The notes under the pieces were generated by a model, which saw only the letters and a list, made by a program, of their open reading frames with translations, was not told the DNA's origin and made no database searches. DNA of 64,000 nt, from positions 1 through 64,000 of the forward strand of contig JAUIRK010000287.1 in assembly GCA_030549495.1 (NCBI GenBank). Reading direction: 5' to 3'. The first letter of the stretch is position 1; the number at the start of each line of letters is the position of its first letter. The position numbers and the translations under genes are program-made. Positions 1 to 11,740 of the stretch are shown here, in pieces. Origin of the DNA: Nectonema munidae. Taxonomy: Eukaryota; Nematomorpha; Nectonematoida; Nectonematidae.

Positions 1-506
<506 letters not shown>

Positions 507-522
507 GCGGCACGAGAGGCAG

Positions 523-2670
523 TTCCCTTGAAGGAGGTTAAAAAAATAAAAATTATCGTTTACTGAAATACAAATTTTTGTTTTATAGAAACAAAATAAA
601 AATGTTAATAAAAAGTTTGAAAGTGAAATATTATGAAAAGTTGTTTGATTCAAATGATGATATGAAAACGATGTGGAAAAAGTTAAATAGTTGCATTGGT
701 AAAGGTGATGAAAACAAAATAAAATTACGTGATGGAAAAGATGTTTTTTTCTAATAATGAAGATTTAGTTGATAAGTTTAGCTAATATTTTGATCTTAAA
801 AATGAAGATGTGCATAGTTCTTCTAATAACTTTCATTCATACTTATCGAAAATAAAAAGTATTTTTCTTTCACAAAAATAACATTGAATGAGGTAATTAA
901 CTCTCTTTCCAATATAAAGCCTAGTAAAGTAACTGATATTTTTGGACTTTCAGCATTGCCCTTAAAAAGTTCTTTAGATGTTCTAGCTAGATTTTTCTTA
1001 TATGGATTTAATTCTTGTCTTGAGTTTGGGGTTTTTCCTAAAGTGTTCAAATATATTAAGGTGATTCCAGTTCGTTAAAGTAAATCCAAGGACTCCATTG
1101 ATAACTTTAGACCCATATCTATCATTCCAATTATTTCAAAAGTTTTTGAGAAAGTCCTTTATTCTCAGTTATTCTCTTACTTTAATCCTCTCATATATGA
1201 GTTTCAGTTCGGATTTCGTCGAAATCACTCTGCATCTTTGCTTCACTCATATTTCATTAATAAAATACACTACTATTATTTAGATTCCAAGATTGACCTC
1301 ATAACCATATTTTTAGACCTATCAAAGGCTTTTGATACTGTCTCACACTCAAAGTTACTTTCCAAACTAAATTACTATGGCCTTGATAACTTGTCCCTCA
1401 ACTTTTTTTCTTCATATATGATTGATCGTGATTGAATCAGGCGTGACTCAAGGTTCTATACTCGGACCCATTTTATTTTCTATTTACATAAATGATATAG
1501 AAAAATGTGGTTCTCAGATTCGTTTTTTCCTATATGCTGATGACCTCACCCTCATTATTCCAAGCTCAACTTTTTCTCATAATGATATAGATTTCGACGA
1601 TAAATTGATAAATGATTCACTGAAAAATGTTTACACGTGGTGCACTTATAATTCTTTAAAAGTAAACATCTTCAAGTCAAAATCTATTTTGTTTTCAAAT
1701 CGTAAAGTTGTAACTTATCCACATATCAATATTAGTTTTGTTAAGGAATTCAATTATCTGGGATTAATTATAAATAGAAATTTAAAATGGAATTCACATG
1801 TATCATATATTAAAGCAAAATTGAATTATGTAGTATGTAAATTAAGAGCCTGCAAATCTATTTTTCTTACAAGAATAAAGCTTCTAATATACAAAAGTCT
1901 CTTTTTACCTCATATCACATACAGTATAGAAAACTGGGGTGTAGATAACTGTTCCAAAATTTTTCTATTACAAAAAAAACTATGTTTTTAATTTGAACTC
2001 TTGTTGTCATACGTCCAACATCTTTTTAAACTATAGTTTGTTAAAGATCAAAGATTTATACTTTTATAGGGTAGCCATTTTTTTTGTAAATTTTTTAACA
2101 ATAATTAACCTTCCTTGTTCAACTCCTGGTTTAAGTTTAATTATGAAATTGAAAATGCTTCGCACAGATACATCAATCGTTTATATGTTCCAAGATGCAA
2201 TCTTAAATTGTCTAAAAATAGCCTGAAATATACAACCATATCATTATGGAATAACTTGCTGTATAATTTTGGTGATATAATCAATACTGAAAGCATATTC
2301 AAATTTTATTTCAAAAAGTACCTCGTATCTCACTATCTTTTTGTTGTCAAACTAACAATTGTTTCTCATGCCATCGTTCTTGATAATACGAACTTCTTGA
2401 CATTAATATTTTTGTTCTTTTTTTTGCATCATTTTCTGCTTTATGTCTCTTGCCATTACTCTTGACATTTTTGAAACTCTTGTACATGTGAAATTTTTTT
2501 CTGTCTTTTTATATGTATCTTGAAGCGGTCTCTGTCCTTTAGCTACATATATTTATTTTCCAACATGTTTAATTTAACACTTGAATTATGATAATTCTTT
2601 TTTTCCTAGTTTGTTCAAGCTATTTTTTTCTTGTTTTATACAATAAATTTTCTTCTTCTTCATATCATGT
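523..2670 (+). mobile_element. Decayed non-LTR retrotransposon (CR1/Jockey-like RT)
   Basis: Broken reading frames on the + strand spell the reverse transcriptase of a LINE. Near 680-790 is the linker that precedes the RT in these elements (a W-K-K-L-N motif, then a degenerate N-x-F-S-x-Y-F). At 884-1100 comes the RT N-terminus, at 1305-1345 the palm motif FLDLSKAFDTVSHSKLL, and at 1441-1545 GVTQGSILGP followed by the catalytic YADD. At least four frameshifts or stops break it (around 750, 1077, 1430 and 1990), so it is dead. The part after the RT (1560-2465) fits the thumb and C-terminal region; no RNase H is seen. An A/T-rich tail with TTCTTC units near 2650-2665 may be the 3' end. The endonuclease is missing, so it is 5'-truncated. 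Clade assignment is tentative. Confidence 0.8.
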
Positions 2671-3449
2671 ATATATGGGATGGAGTCAAATTCCAGGGGT
2701 AGATTGTTCCTAACCTAGCATGCCCTAAATTGTGTATACCTTTCTTAATCGTTATAACATGTATCAAATATTATTTATTAATAACATATAAGATATTGCA
2801 TGCCTCTTAACTCTTGTATTTTTGTAGCATATCCCTTTTATAATCATATTCTTTTATTTAGGAAGAAGCTACATTTAGTAGTGCCGGTTTTTTATCCTGG
2901 TTTTCTTCCTCCAAAGAATTGAAAGTTTTTACCGTTAGGTAGTGCTCTGGCATCCCGATTCTAACCTTGTTAGTAATCAAGCTAGCTATCACTAGAAGAA
3001 GAAGAAGAAGTTTATTTATCATAGAGTGAAGATAACAAGGTTTACATACACACATAAAAAATAATATAGATATGGAATATAACAAAAGATAGAATACGAT
3101 ATGTGATAGGATATTTCGCAAGGCCATAAAGCCGCTTAAGGAGATATCCTAACTAAATAAACGATATAAAAAAAGTAAAAGAAAAAAAACGATATAAAAA
3201 AAGTAAAAGAGAAAAAAAGAAATATAAGTTATGAAAATATCATATACAACATAATTTAAATGTACAATGATGATTAGGAAGGAAAACTAGAAAAGTAAAA
3301 CAAATTAGAGAATTAATTAAAATTATATACATACTAGACATTAAGATTGTTTCCCAATTTGGGAGCTTTCGCGTTAGGATTGTATCGTTAACTCAGCTGT
3401 ATTTATATATTTGTAACATACATTCTTGTAAAATAATTTATATAACAAG
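2671..3449. other. AT-rich spacer with a short (GAA)n
   Basis: No gene is recognised here. A (GAA)5 run near 2994-3010 is the reverse complement of a LINE-like TTC tail, so a 3' scrap of a minus-strand LINE may lie to its right (about 2994-3150). The rest is A/T-rich with polypurine runs around 3165-3230. Confidence 0.4.
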
Positions 3450-3465
3450 GAAGCTATGCAGTAAC

Positions 3466-3566
3466 AAGGGCCGGTAGGCGTTTTGTAGGATGGAAAGTCC
3501 AGGTAGACCTGGACTCAGCATTCCGGGTGGGCCACGATATCCGAAAGGATGGGTGCGAACGTCACA
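3466..3566 (+). ncRNA. Candidate self-folding RNA, HDV-ribozyme-like in part
   Basis: This 100-base island is far more GC-rich than its surroundings and has several perfect helices. GTCCAGGT (3497-3504) pairs with ACCTGGAC (3507-3514). ATCC (3539-3542) and GGAT (3547-3550) close a GAAA tetraloop. GGCGTT (3477-3482) pairs with AACGTC (3558-3563), and CCGG (3471-3474) with CCGG (3523-3526); together these make a nested double pseudoknot. The order, the two-base joiner TA between the first two strands, GGGTGGGC after the third strand, and GCGAA after the tetraloop hairpin all resemble HDV-like ribozymes, where that C is catalytic. Against it: the first helix is only 4 bp instead of about 7, and the third helix region is longer than usual. 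The fold is seen; the ribozyme identity is inference. Confidence 0.35.
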
Positions 3567-3879
3567 AACAACTTAACTAATTAATTAATTAATCTACCTT
3601 TTGTTTAAAAAATATTTGAAAGCTTGGAAGCTTGGTCTACATAAAATAACCACATTAAGCAATTATGAATCGGCGGGTTTTTAAAATTTAGGGTGGGTGT
3701 GGACAATTTAATTTTTTTAATGCTGTTCGGTGGATGTTGACAAATTTTTATGCATACGTTTACCCAAGCCATAATACAACAGTTTTATACTTTTTATAGA
3801 GCGTATTGTAATTAAAAAACTCATGTTCCTTTTACATCGTATTTTCCATACGGTTAATTGAATAAGAAATACTCCAATC

Positions 3880-4730
3880 AAAATTCATGGCCTTTCAACA
3901 AAAAAGTAAATCACTCGAAGAATACCTAACTATTTATTAATAAAGACAAGTTTGTAATTAATTTATCGCAACTCCTTTAACCAAAGAGGATCTCAAACTA
4001 GTGACTTTAGTTACCTATCAATTAAAATATTCAATAACAAACTATTTTTATCTCAATTAAAAATTTTACTTCACAAGACAAAGAAAAGATACGATTAGAA
4101 GCCATCATCTCTCCAAAACTTCTAGTAAAAGAAAACACACAAGCATAACTCATAAGCAAAAGAACTCTTTTCAAACACTAAAAAACGAATAAACAAGAGC
4201 AGTATGCACTACTGATAAAGGTATCTCTCTCCTCATTCTAAAAAAGTCAAGCAAACTTTCTACAAGCAATACCTACAAATGAAATTAACATACTCCCAGT
4301 ACAAGTTTTTACATTCAGACTTCACATTTTACAAAAATTTATATCGTTTATCCAAAAAAATATAAATAAGGAAAATGTACAACCCAAATTAATCCATAAC
4401 TTCATAAATTCTACTTTTACCACATATACAAATATTTATACTCAATACTCCACAATTTCACAAGGCTCAATAAAATTTCATTCCAGAACTTTCAATAATT
4501 AAAAAAAATAGATAATCTTAAAATCTTTGACAACAAAAGCCTAGTTAGTTTTGATGTTGTGTCTATCTTCACTTCTAGACCTACCTTTTAATGACAACAA
4601 CTTTTTCATTTTCAACCAAACCATATTTAATCCTTTAAGAAGCAAGAGTCAATTAAACACTTTAACAATTGACCTTTTACTTCAAAAGAATATATTAAAA
4701 CATAAGTAAATTGCAACGCCAACGGTAAAA
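3880..4730 (+). mobile_element. Penelope-like element reverse transcriptase remnant
   Basis: Broken + strand frames match the RT of Penelope-like elements. At 4208-4250 is TTDKGISLLILKK, which corresponds to the family's KADKG-x-x-VVI-x-x-K segment. At 4547-4576 is SFDVVSIFTS, the hallmark SFDVVSLFT catalytic stretch with its aspartate retained. Stops are dense, so it cannot be expressed. No GIY-YIG endonuclease is visible; the right side runs directly into a piggyBac remnant. The strand is poor in G, like the LINE at 50.9-56.6 kb but less extreme. Confidence 0.6.
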
Positions 4731-4734
4731 ATCT

Positions 4735-5262
4735 TCTATCTTTAGATCCAAGACAATTCATAGAGTAAGACCTCTATTTGAGGATTTTGATCATGCGTTC
4801 CAAACAGTAAAAACTTCTAAACCCAAATACTCAGTTGATGATCACATGCTGAAGGGCATCCTTTTGCTAAACAGTTCATTAAGAATAGACCTATGAAGTG
4901 GGTGTTTGAGCATTGCTGCCTGTGCGATAGTTTGTCGGATTATTTATTTGAAAGCGACATATACGCTGAGAACGTTGAAAAAAATAGTGGTGCTCTGGGA
5001 GAAAAACAGTCAAAAAAAATAACTAACAGATTAAACAGTCCTGCTATCATTTTGCATATGGATAAAATTTTTTCTACGGCTAAATTTCTTAAAGAATTGA
5101 AAGAAAACAAAGTATACGCTTGTCGAACCGTTAGGAAAAATACAAAAAGTATGGGAAACATTTTTTTCAAGATAAAAAATGAAAAGAGTAGCTATTGTAT
5201 GGAAAATGTAAAGGATTCAATTTGCTCGCACACTTTTTTCCTAAAATGGCACTGAGTAGATT
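4735..5262 (+). pseudogene. piggyBac-type transposase fragment
   Basis: This is the central part of a piggyBac-family DDE transposase (DDE_Tnp_1_7 type). About 4749-4830 reads as the VRPLFEDFDHAF segment. At 4831-4850 is the SVDDH motif carrying a catalytic Asp. After a frameshift near 4855-4870 the frame continues from about 4860 to 5255 through FIKNRPMKWVFEHCCLCDS, then ILHMDKIFST (second Asp region) and YACRTVRKN. The domain order matches the family. N- and C-termini are missing and there is at least one frameshift, so it is a pseudogene. A second piggyBac piece, from the C-terminal part, is at 16.25-16.53 kb. Confidence 0.8.
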
Positions 5263-5417
5263 TTTTAGTGCCAAAATTGATAGATTTTGAATTGATTCCT
5301 ATTACGATGCTAATTCTCAAATAAATTCTGATTGTTTCGGCTTTTTAGCTTTTTTCGGTCCCATTTCTGTGAATCAGAAGGATGAAGGTTGAGAGTGCCC
5401 ATACAACGCCTCGACGC

Positions 5418-5531
5418 TTAACCCATTTACGACCAATGTTCCCAAAGGGAACGCCGGCAAACTCTCAAATTCAATGGAATTAAATAGGAATTACTAAAGT
5501 CGTCTGCTTTGCTTAGTCCTAAATGGGTGAA
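5418..5531. mobile_element. Short piggyBac-like MITE with TTAA end
   Basis: A 114-bp unit starts TTAACCCATTTACGAC and ends GTCCTAAATGGGTGAA, giving imperfect terminal inverted repeats and a TTAA (degenerate TGAA on the right) at the edges. TTAA target sites are typical of piggyBac elements. An inner inverted pair (TTCCC/GGGAA) is present. A related copy lies at 7009-7134. Confidence 0.55.
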
Positions 5532-5534
5532 ATA

Positions 5535-5942
5535 AAATCGAATATCACTAGTTCGGAATGCTTGGGATTCGGCCTTTCCAAGTTAGAGATTTTTTTGTAT
5601 TAGTGATTCTTATTTTAATAAAATTTTTTTTATATAATATTATAGAATTTTAATAAAAAAACCTTTGCTTACTCGATTTCTCTCGCTATAAACTTGACTC
5701 GAACTTATTTTCAATGTCAGATGTCTGTTTATTAAAAGTACTACAAAATTGCACATTAGAATTTGTAAGTTGATTGTCAGATGTACTGATTCTACTGGGT
5801 GTAGACAATTTTTTGAACATTTCTTTTAAACTTATTGTTTTAGGTTCTTTGCTCTTTCTCTAATTAGTTTTTTCGAATTAATGCAAGTGCCGGATTAACG
5901 AATGTCTGAATTAGTGATTTTCGGATGAGATGTAGTCAACTG
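5535..5942. mobile_element. pogo-like MITE, copy 1
   Basis: The left end resembles TCGAATATCACTAGTTCGG and the right end is CGGATGAGATGTAGTCAACTG, followed by TA. The same end sequences recur at 23923-24126 and 21345-21420. The CAGT(T/C)GA tip and TA target are typical of pogo/Tigger elements. The ~400-bp body is A/T-rich and non-coding. Confidence 0.6.
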
Positions 5943-7008
5943 TAATCACTTGGCAAGATAGTGTGCCTTGTAAATGAGGAGGTATGATAAGGATGGATAT
6001 GTTTGATATATAAGTGTTATGTTATATAAATGACTGTCAGTAGTTATCAAATTTTGATTTAAGACTGATTTCAATCGTTTGGGTTTCATCAGCTGAAGGC
6101 AGGTTGCTATTAACATTTCAGTGAATCGAACTGAGCCTTAGGGGTCAGGGTGGACAGCACCTTCCAATACGTATCTATTGTGTAAACCTAAAGAGCCGTT
6201 AAGTTTTTCAACAAACTTCTTCATGCGCCATCATTAAAAAATGGTGAAAAGTATCCACTCTAACAACTAACCACTATCAATTCCATATTCATGAAATACA
6301 CGAGGAAAATTATGCAAAACTTACGAAGAGCATGGCAAATTCAAGAATGAGATCTAGCAAAGCTATGGATGATCATGTGAGAGAGAAAAAGAGACAGCAC
6401 TGCTGCTTAGACATAAAAGGGGATTATAAATGGAGATAGCAAAAGGGGGGAATTATTATTATCGATCAAATACTAATCACGGTGCCAAGACTATTGTTAT
6501 CCTGTGTACTAAATACTTTGATTTAAGTTCAACGTGAATCCTGCTCATTCTTTCTTTCTTCGCGTATTTATGAAAGAGTGAAAAGTAGTATTACCTTTGT
6601 CTACACGAGTCAAAAGGAAAAGAAGAAAAATAGGTTGGATGAAGAGATTGAGCAAAAATATCGATATAATTAATTTATTTACCGTTTGTACGCGCGTTAT
6701 GAACAACATTTTATGAGCGTAGCAACATATCTATCCATTATATACTAGTTAGTGTTACCTGGTAATTTTATTCAGTGTATCCATAATATATATATATATA
6801 TATATCATCAAAACGTATTAATATTAATATCAATGAAAAAATCACTTTATTTCTTTGCCTCACATATTCTCTCGTCCATCATGCAAAGTGACAAGAAAGG
6901 TGTATCTTTCATCTTACTCAAGAAGTCATCATTTTACAAGTCCAATTCCATAAATACGACGACATTTTAATTCATTTCATCAACTTCAACTTTATGATAC
7001 AATTTCTT
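5943..7008. other. Intergenic, no gene recognised
   Basis: No supportable coding sequence. A hammerhead-like motif lies on the minus strand at 6063-6092 (listed separately) and a short (AT)n run at about 6787-6806. Confidence 0.5.
6063..6092 (-). ncRNA. Hammerhead-ribozyme-like motif
   Basis: Read on the minus strand the segment has CTGATGA, a 13-base potential helix II, GAAA, then TCAG and TC. This is the order of a hammerhead core with a minimal helix III and a GTC cleavage triplet, as found in Penelope-like elements and related repeats. Helix II pairs only in part (AACC against GATT; one mismatch that a G-to-A change would explain). Helix I is weak. It may be a decayed ribozyme or chance. 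Confidence 0.25.
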
Positions 7009-7134
7009 TAACCTATTTTGGGTTATTGTTGTTCCTGTAGGTAGGTAGAGGAACGCAGAAGAACTCGAATTTCCGATGGAATTTAAAAGGAATTAGTCAA
7101 AATCATCCCCTATGCGTGAACTAATATGGGTTAA
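7009..7134. mobile_element. Short piggyBac-like MITE, copy 2
   Basis: The unit is bounded by TTAA on both sides, with ends TTAACCTATTTTGGG and CTAATATGGGTTAA. Its right half (TGGAATTTAAAAGGAATTAGT and following) matches the copy at 5418-5531. No coding capacity. Confidence 0.6.
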
Positions 7135-8199
7135 GCACCAGATTAAGGTTTGATCATTACATTAATTATCCAAAATTCTAATTAAATCAGAGTTGCCAAA
7201 TCGTGCAAAATTTACTACAGTTTTAAACTCGGTGCTACGAAAACTCTTAAAGTTGATAAGATATTTTCTAATCAGTACATTTTTGAGTTTGAAAAATTGA
7301 TTTAAAATTTAGATGCCTTTGTGATTAGTTTTTTCAAAGTCAGACTTGGCTATAGTTGTAGCATAAGCAATTTTTGTTACTTTCTAATCCAACTTTTGCT
7401 ACATGGTGTCAGTGATGTTTAACAACCCTGAACTAAAGTAAAATGTTCAATTATTGGAAGAATGGACGGCATGGGCGACATCGTTATGATTTGAGTTTTT
7501 CGTGGATCTATATTAGACAAAAAATTAAATATAAAATTTCAAACATTCTTGAAAAGAAATTCTCAGAAGTTGAGGCATGAATGATAGTTTTTTATAAATG
7601 AAAAATATCATATGAAGACAAAATTGGACTTATGTAATTACAAGGCTAAGAAAAATTGTCACAAATACTGTGAAATTATTAACTTTTTAAAGTAAAAATT
7701 TACCTAAAAATGAAAAAACATTATAAAATCACTCTACCTCATATTTTGACAATTCAATTTTTTTCCTAAATCTGTATAGTAGTTGACAAGTTCTCAACCA
7801 AATTTCTAAACTAAGATTAATAAACCGTAACTAGGAAACCTGTTGTTACGGTTAGCAGTAGTGTAGGATTAGTATTAGTGTTAGTATTACAGTTAGTCTT
7901 AGTGTTAGGGTTGCGCCTACGTTTATTGTTAGCGCAATCGTACATATACATACATGAATACATATACTTTATTCATATACAAAACTATTTGAGAAAGCAG
8001 GCGAAGGTAAAATTGTTTATGTATCATATATGACACACTGGTCACAAAAGGGTTATTAATTCATTACATTTTATAGTATACACCTTATTTTATAATGACA
8101 TTGATATTCAAAGTTTTTATTTTTCTAATTCAAATAATATCTTATTTCCGTTTAAAATATAGGACATAAAATTTTAAAATAAAGTTCCGAAAACTTCAA
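7135..8199. other. Intergenic with degenerate TTAG-type repeats
   Basis: No gene is recognised. Around 7845-7925 short units such as GTTAG and GTGTTAG recur (TTAGGG-like but degenerate). A reverse-complement version occurs near 31935-32010. Confidence 0.4.
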
Positions 8200-8276
8200 T
8201 AAAAACCAAAGGGGCATCAACCATTTGATCCCACGACCCCAAAAATTTATTTCCACCCCTAGGTTGTGAACCACTG
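8200..8276. mobile_element. hAT element right end
   Basis: The stretch ends ...CCCCTAGGTTGTGAACCACTG. Its reverse complement starts CAGTGGTTCACAACC, the classic hAT (Charlie-like) terminal repeat. Immediately to the right the sequence enters the middle of repeat family A, so the hAT lies against, or inserted into, that repeat. The left end was not found. Confidence 0.6.
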
Positions 8277-9682
8277 CTCTAGCTCAAACTGCAAGATAAA
8301 GGAATGAAAAGTTAGGAGAACACAGCTTAAGAAATAGTTGTTTATGCGATGCAAGAAGATGTTTGAGGAAAACAGACACACAAAAAGAAGGAAAGTACTT
8401 GATAAGCCTTTCTTAGAATGAGTATTTTATGTATATAATGTAAGGAGAGAATTAGAAAGCCTGAATTACAATGCTCCCAGTGACGCAGGAGCAAAAATGA
8501 TTTTTTGGAATATTTGCTAAAGTCTCTTTTTCTCCTACAACCTACGCCTCGTTTCTGCTTTACATCATCGCTGCTGCTTGACCCTACAACATCTAAGGTA
8601 TGACAGAAAAGTGTAGTGAAAGAGATTTTGTGTAAACAAGAGATTAATACTTTACTTCTAAGATGCCCACCATTAAAATACTACTTACAATCTTCGATAG
8701 TAAAGAAGCAGTTTCAAGCAATAAGTGAAAAGTGGTCCAATAAATTGAAGAGTGCACTTTTTTTCAAGAAAGTTTTTTCCGATTTTCATCTAAAAAGGTG
8801 TCAATAAGAAAATAAAAAGGATTTTGTTTTATTGAGATGATAAATCAGGGATAACGTCTCATAATTAAGGGAACAATTTTCGTGACTAAACAGATATTTC
8901 TGCAAATATTCCAATTTTTTGCATATAATTCGTAAATATATTAACTCCTTTCAAAGGAAAATGCTCCATGTTTTACTTATTTGTTGGGAAAATTGAAATG
9001 AAATTCCATTTTTAAGAAATACTTGCTTCACATCCGAAATTGGAGAGTGTTAAAAACTTTTTAAACGGATGCCCTACTCTTTACTAGGTGTGCAACGAAT
9101 AGTTATCCGGTCGAATACCATTCTGAATAGTGACGATTATTAGGTATTCGTCATCTATGCTGGATACTTCTCTTATCCGGGTGGATAAACAGGATAATTA
9201 TAAAACCAAAATCCCTATTAGTGCTGATGGCGAAAACGCCCCTCTCTACAAAATTGGCTGAATTATATCACTTCAAATTTTATGACTTTTCCTATAATTA
9301 ATAGAAAATCAACAAGCATCCTGTCTTAAATAGAGAAATGAAATATACTTGATTGAAATTTGTTCCATTTAACTTTTTATGCTCTTATATAAACAAAGTC
9401 AATATTTCTCTTTTCGACAATATAACAAGCTGTTTTTCTCTTGTTACACGATAATTTAGTTTACCAAATAAAAATGGAAAGTTACTTTTTGAAAATATAT
9501 ATTTAAAATATATATCTCGTATTAAAAACAAATCTCTTATTATGTGTAAAAAAGAAATTAATAAATGAATCTTAAATCTTTAAAAAGGATTGAATGGAGA
9601 AATAGCACATTAGAAGGACGGAATAGGTTTTTTTTGTGACAAGCAAAATCTTCAAACCAAATTTAGTCAAAATAAAATATAC
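8277..9682 (+). repeat. Repeat family A, copy 1 (pogo-like HTH scrap plus non-coding body)
   Basis: This block is the reverse complement of 17462-20770, once the Tigger insertion in that copy is removed. The match runs from GAAACTGCAA at the left end through CCTGAATTACAATGCTCCCAGTG and ACGCCTCGTTTCTGC to TTAACTCCTTTCAAAGG, and resumes in 9440-9680. The left end encodes a decayed version of the small helix-turn-helix-like peptide that is intact in copy 2. A hAT 3' end (from about 9085) sits inside this copy and not in copy 2. Confidence 0.7.
8970..9297 (-). mobile_element. hAT 3'-end segment, shared with 49,867-50,186
   Basis: TAGGTGTGCAACGAATAG at 9085 looks like a hAT terminal repeat. The block through ATTGGCTGAATTATATCA matches 49867-50186 almost base for base, including about 100 bp to the left of the presumed end. 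At the second locus the same block leads into a hAT transposase C-terminus, which is missing here. So this copy is only a 3' scrap. Confidence 0.55.
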
Positions 9683-9737
9683 TTGATCCATATTTATACT
9701 AATATCTATTATAGATTTATACTAATATCTAGCTGTA

Positions 9738-9990
9738 GAATTTTCTACAGCAACTCACCTTTCACCTTTGCTGCTTGCAGTTTTCTCTTATCTTTTTGTA
9801 TAGTTTATTTCAAATATTATTTGATTACTCAACATCTTTCTTTATTTTTGTATGTCACTCTCATTGCCATGTAAATTTTGTAGTATATATATATCAAGCT
9901 TTTGTAGAATAATCACTTTTTCCATCAAGTATTTGTTGAATAAAAGCTCCCCAAGTTTAGATTTCGATACTACTATTAACCAAGCCAGGG
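9738..9990 (+). repeat. Possible 5' LTR of Gypsy element, copy 1
   Basis: The segment starts TGTAGAATTTTCTACAGC. The same start occurs in inverted orientation at 32945-32985, just past the integrase end of the second Gypsy copy, as expected for 5' and 3' LTRs. An AATAAA lies at about 9938. The right LTR boundary and the primer-binding site are not resolved. Confidence 0.4.
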
Positions 9991-11287
9991 CCATGGAACA
10001 AGCTATGTATCAAATACATTAGCACTCGCGGCAGCCTCAAACGAAAATCGTAAATATGAGCCTGCCATTCTCCGAGACTTTAAAATTCAAAAAGGAGAAG
10101 TATGTACCTCCTTCGTAAAATCATCAAATAAAGGTAAATGTTACTTTTGTGTAGGTAAAAGACATCCTAAAGCCAAGCGAGAACTTTGCCCAGCAAAAGG
10201 CCATGCTTAATGGAGTTATTGAAGAAAGCAACTCTCCGTAGGGAGCCCAAGTCGTTCTAGCCTAAACCTATGTGAGGTAAAAGGATGGTAGTAGATTTTT
10301 CATGACAACTTACCTGACGCCTATCCCTTACCTGAGATGAATAAATTTGCTTGCAAGGTTGCTAATTTCAGATACTTTCGTTTGATTCATCTTTCAGAAG
10401 CTTACTATCAAGTAGAGCTGGAAAAAGATGAACGGATTTTTACAAGATTTGAAGCAAATTGTAACTTTATCTGTTCACTAGAATTCCAATGGGATTCAGG
10501 AACGGTGCTTCTGCTTTTCAGCGATTTATCAATAACTTTCTTTCTTACAATAATCTTTCTAATACCTTTTTATACATAGACAATGTGATTTTTGTGGCAA
10601 GACTTTGGAAGGGCATAATCATAATCTTAAATCGTTCCTTGATGCAACTAAAATCAAATCGTTCAAGATTAACTAGAACAAAAGCAAATTCTGCCTCACA
10701 TCAATTAAATTACTTGGATACGAGATTTGTAATGAGGAATTAAAACCTGACCAAGATCGTGTGAAACCTTTGATAAAGATGCCAATAGCAAAAAATACCG
10801 GTGACTTAAAAATAATGATGGGATTTTTCTCATATTACGCCAAATGGATTTACAATTACTCAACCAAAATCTAATCTCTCACAAAAGCGTCATCATTCCC
10901 TCTGAACAAACAACAATGAAGAGCAATAGAGTCTCTAAAGCAGGAAATTAAGATTCAACTTTACGTGCAATTGAAATTGGCAAGCCTCTTGTTGTGGAAA
11001 GAGAAAACTATCGCTGCTTCCCTTTTACCGGAAGAAAGACCTGTAGTTTTTTTTCAAAACTCTCTGGCGAACGGAGAGAAATTCACACATTGCAGAGAAG
11101 GAAGCATATGCAGTCATCGAAGCAATTCGACATTGGAAGCACTTTTTGATTGGGCAAAACGTCACCGTAGTGACGGATCAGAAAGCTGTTTCTTATATAT
11201 TTTACAAGCACGGTAAGAGTAAAATAAAGAACGATAAAATGCTTCGTTGGCGTCTGGTGTTTTCTTCATACTCATTTGACATCAAAT
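9838..11287 (+). mobile_element. Gypsy retrotransposon fragment, copy 1
   Basis: A defective Gypsy-type Pol remnant. A zinc-knuckle-like piece (C-Y-F-C...) near 10138-10210 is followed by an RT start with EESNSP and DAYPLPEMNKFA. The RT runs from 10337 to 10743 in two frames. FQRFINNF precedes the active site, which reads YIDN instead of YxDD, so one catalytic Asp is lost. 10965-11216 is the RNase H region in broken frames. Gag and integrase are absent. The whole block is matched in reverse at 34053-35500 with the same lesions. Confidence 0.85.
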
Positions 11288-11740
11288 TTAGCTATTTTAG
11301 CTCCCCCCCCCTCAACTAAAATTTCTTTTGTACCAAATTCGCTACATCTTTTGCTACCATACTTCGTGACATTTCCTAAAATTGATAGCTGCATCTTTTG
11401 ATACCATTTTCATGGCAGTTGAAGGACCTTTTCATGCCTAAATCTGTCAATCAAAATCAAAAGTTAAACTTATTCAGCAAAATTCTAACAGTATCTCTAG
11501 TTAAGCTTATAACTTTGGTTCTATGTTATATACTCCTTTGAAAATTTATAAATATATACAGTTTTGAACACATAACACTTTATAGATTAAATTTTTTCAA
11601 AATCATTGTTACTTTTTGGGAAATGTCAACCAAAATTTTGATTCATGAGAAATATATCTAATAAAATAACTTTCAAATTTTACATGAAATATATTTTTTA
11701 TATCAAATCTTTTTGAAATATTTTCAAAAACTTATTTTTG
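11288..11740. other. Spacer with C-run and AAATTTC/CTACC units
   Basis: No gene. A C9 run lies near 11306. Short phrases (ACCAAATTCGCTACATCTTTTGCTACCAT) resemble the 15-bp minisatellite at 44437-44550 in sequence. It leads into the satellite on the right. Confidence 0.35.

Noticed and set aside
507-516. GCGGCACGAG resembles a cDNA-library linker
   Set aside because: Only about 8 bases match, and the following sequence is ordinary LINE-like genomic DNA; no vector follows.
3490-3515. GGAAAGTCC resembles the conserved box of RNase P RNA
   Set aside because: The structured island is only about 100 bases, far too short, and the other conserved RNase P boxes are missing.
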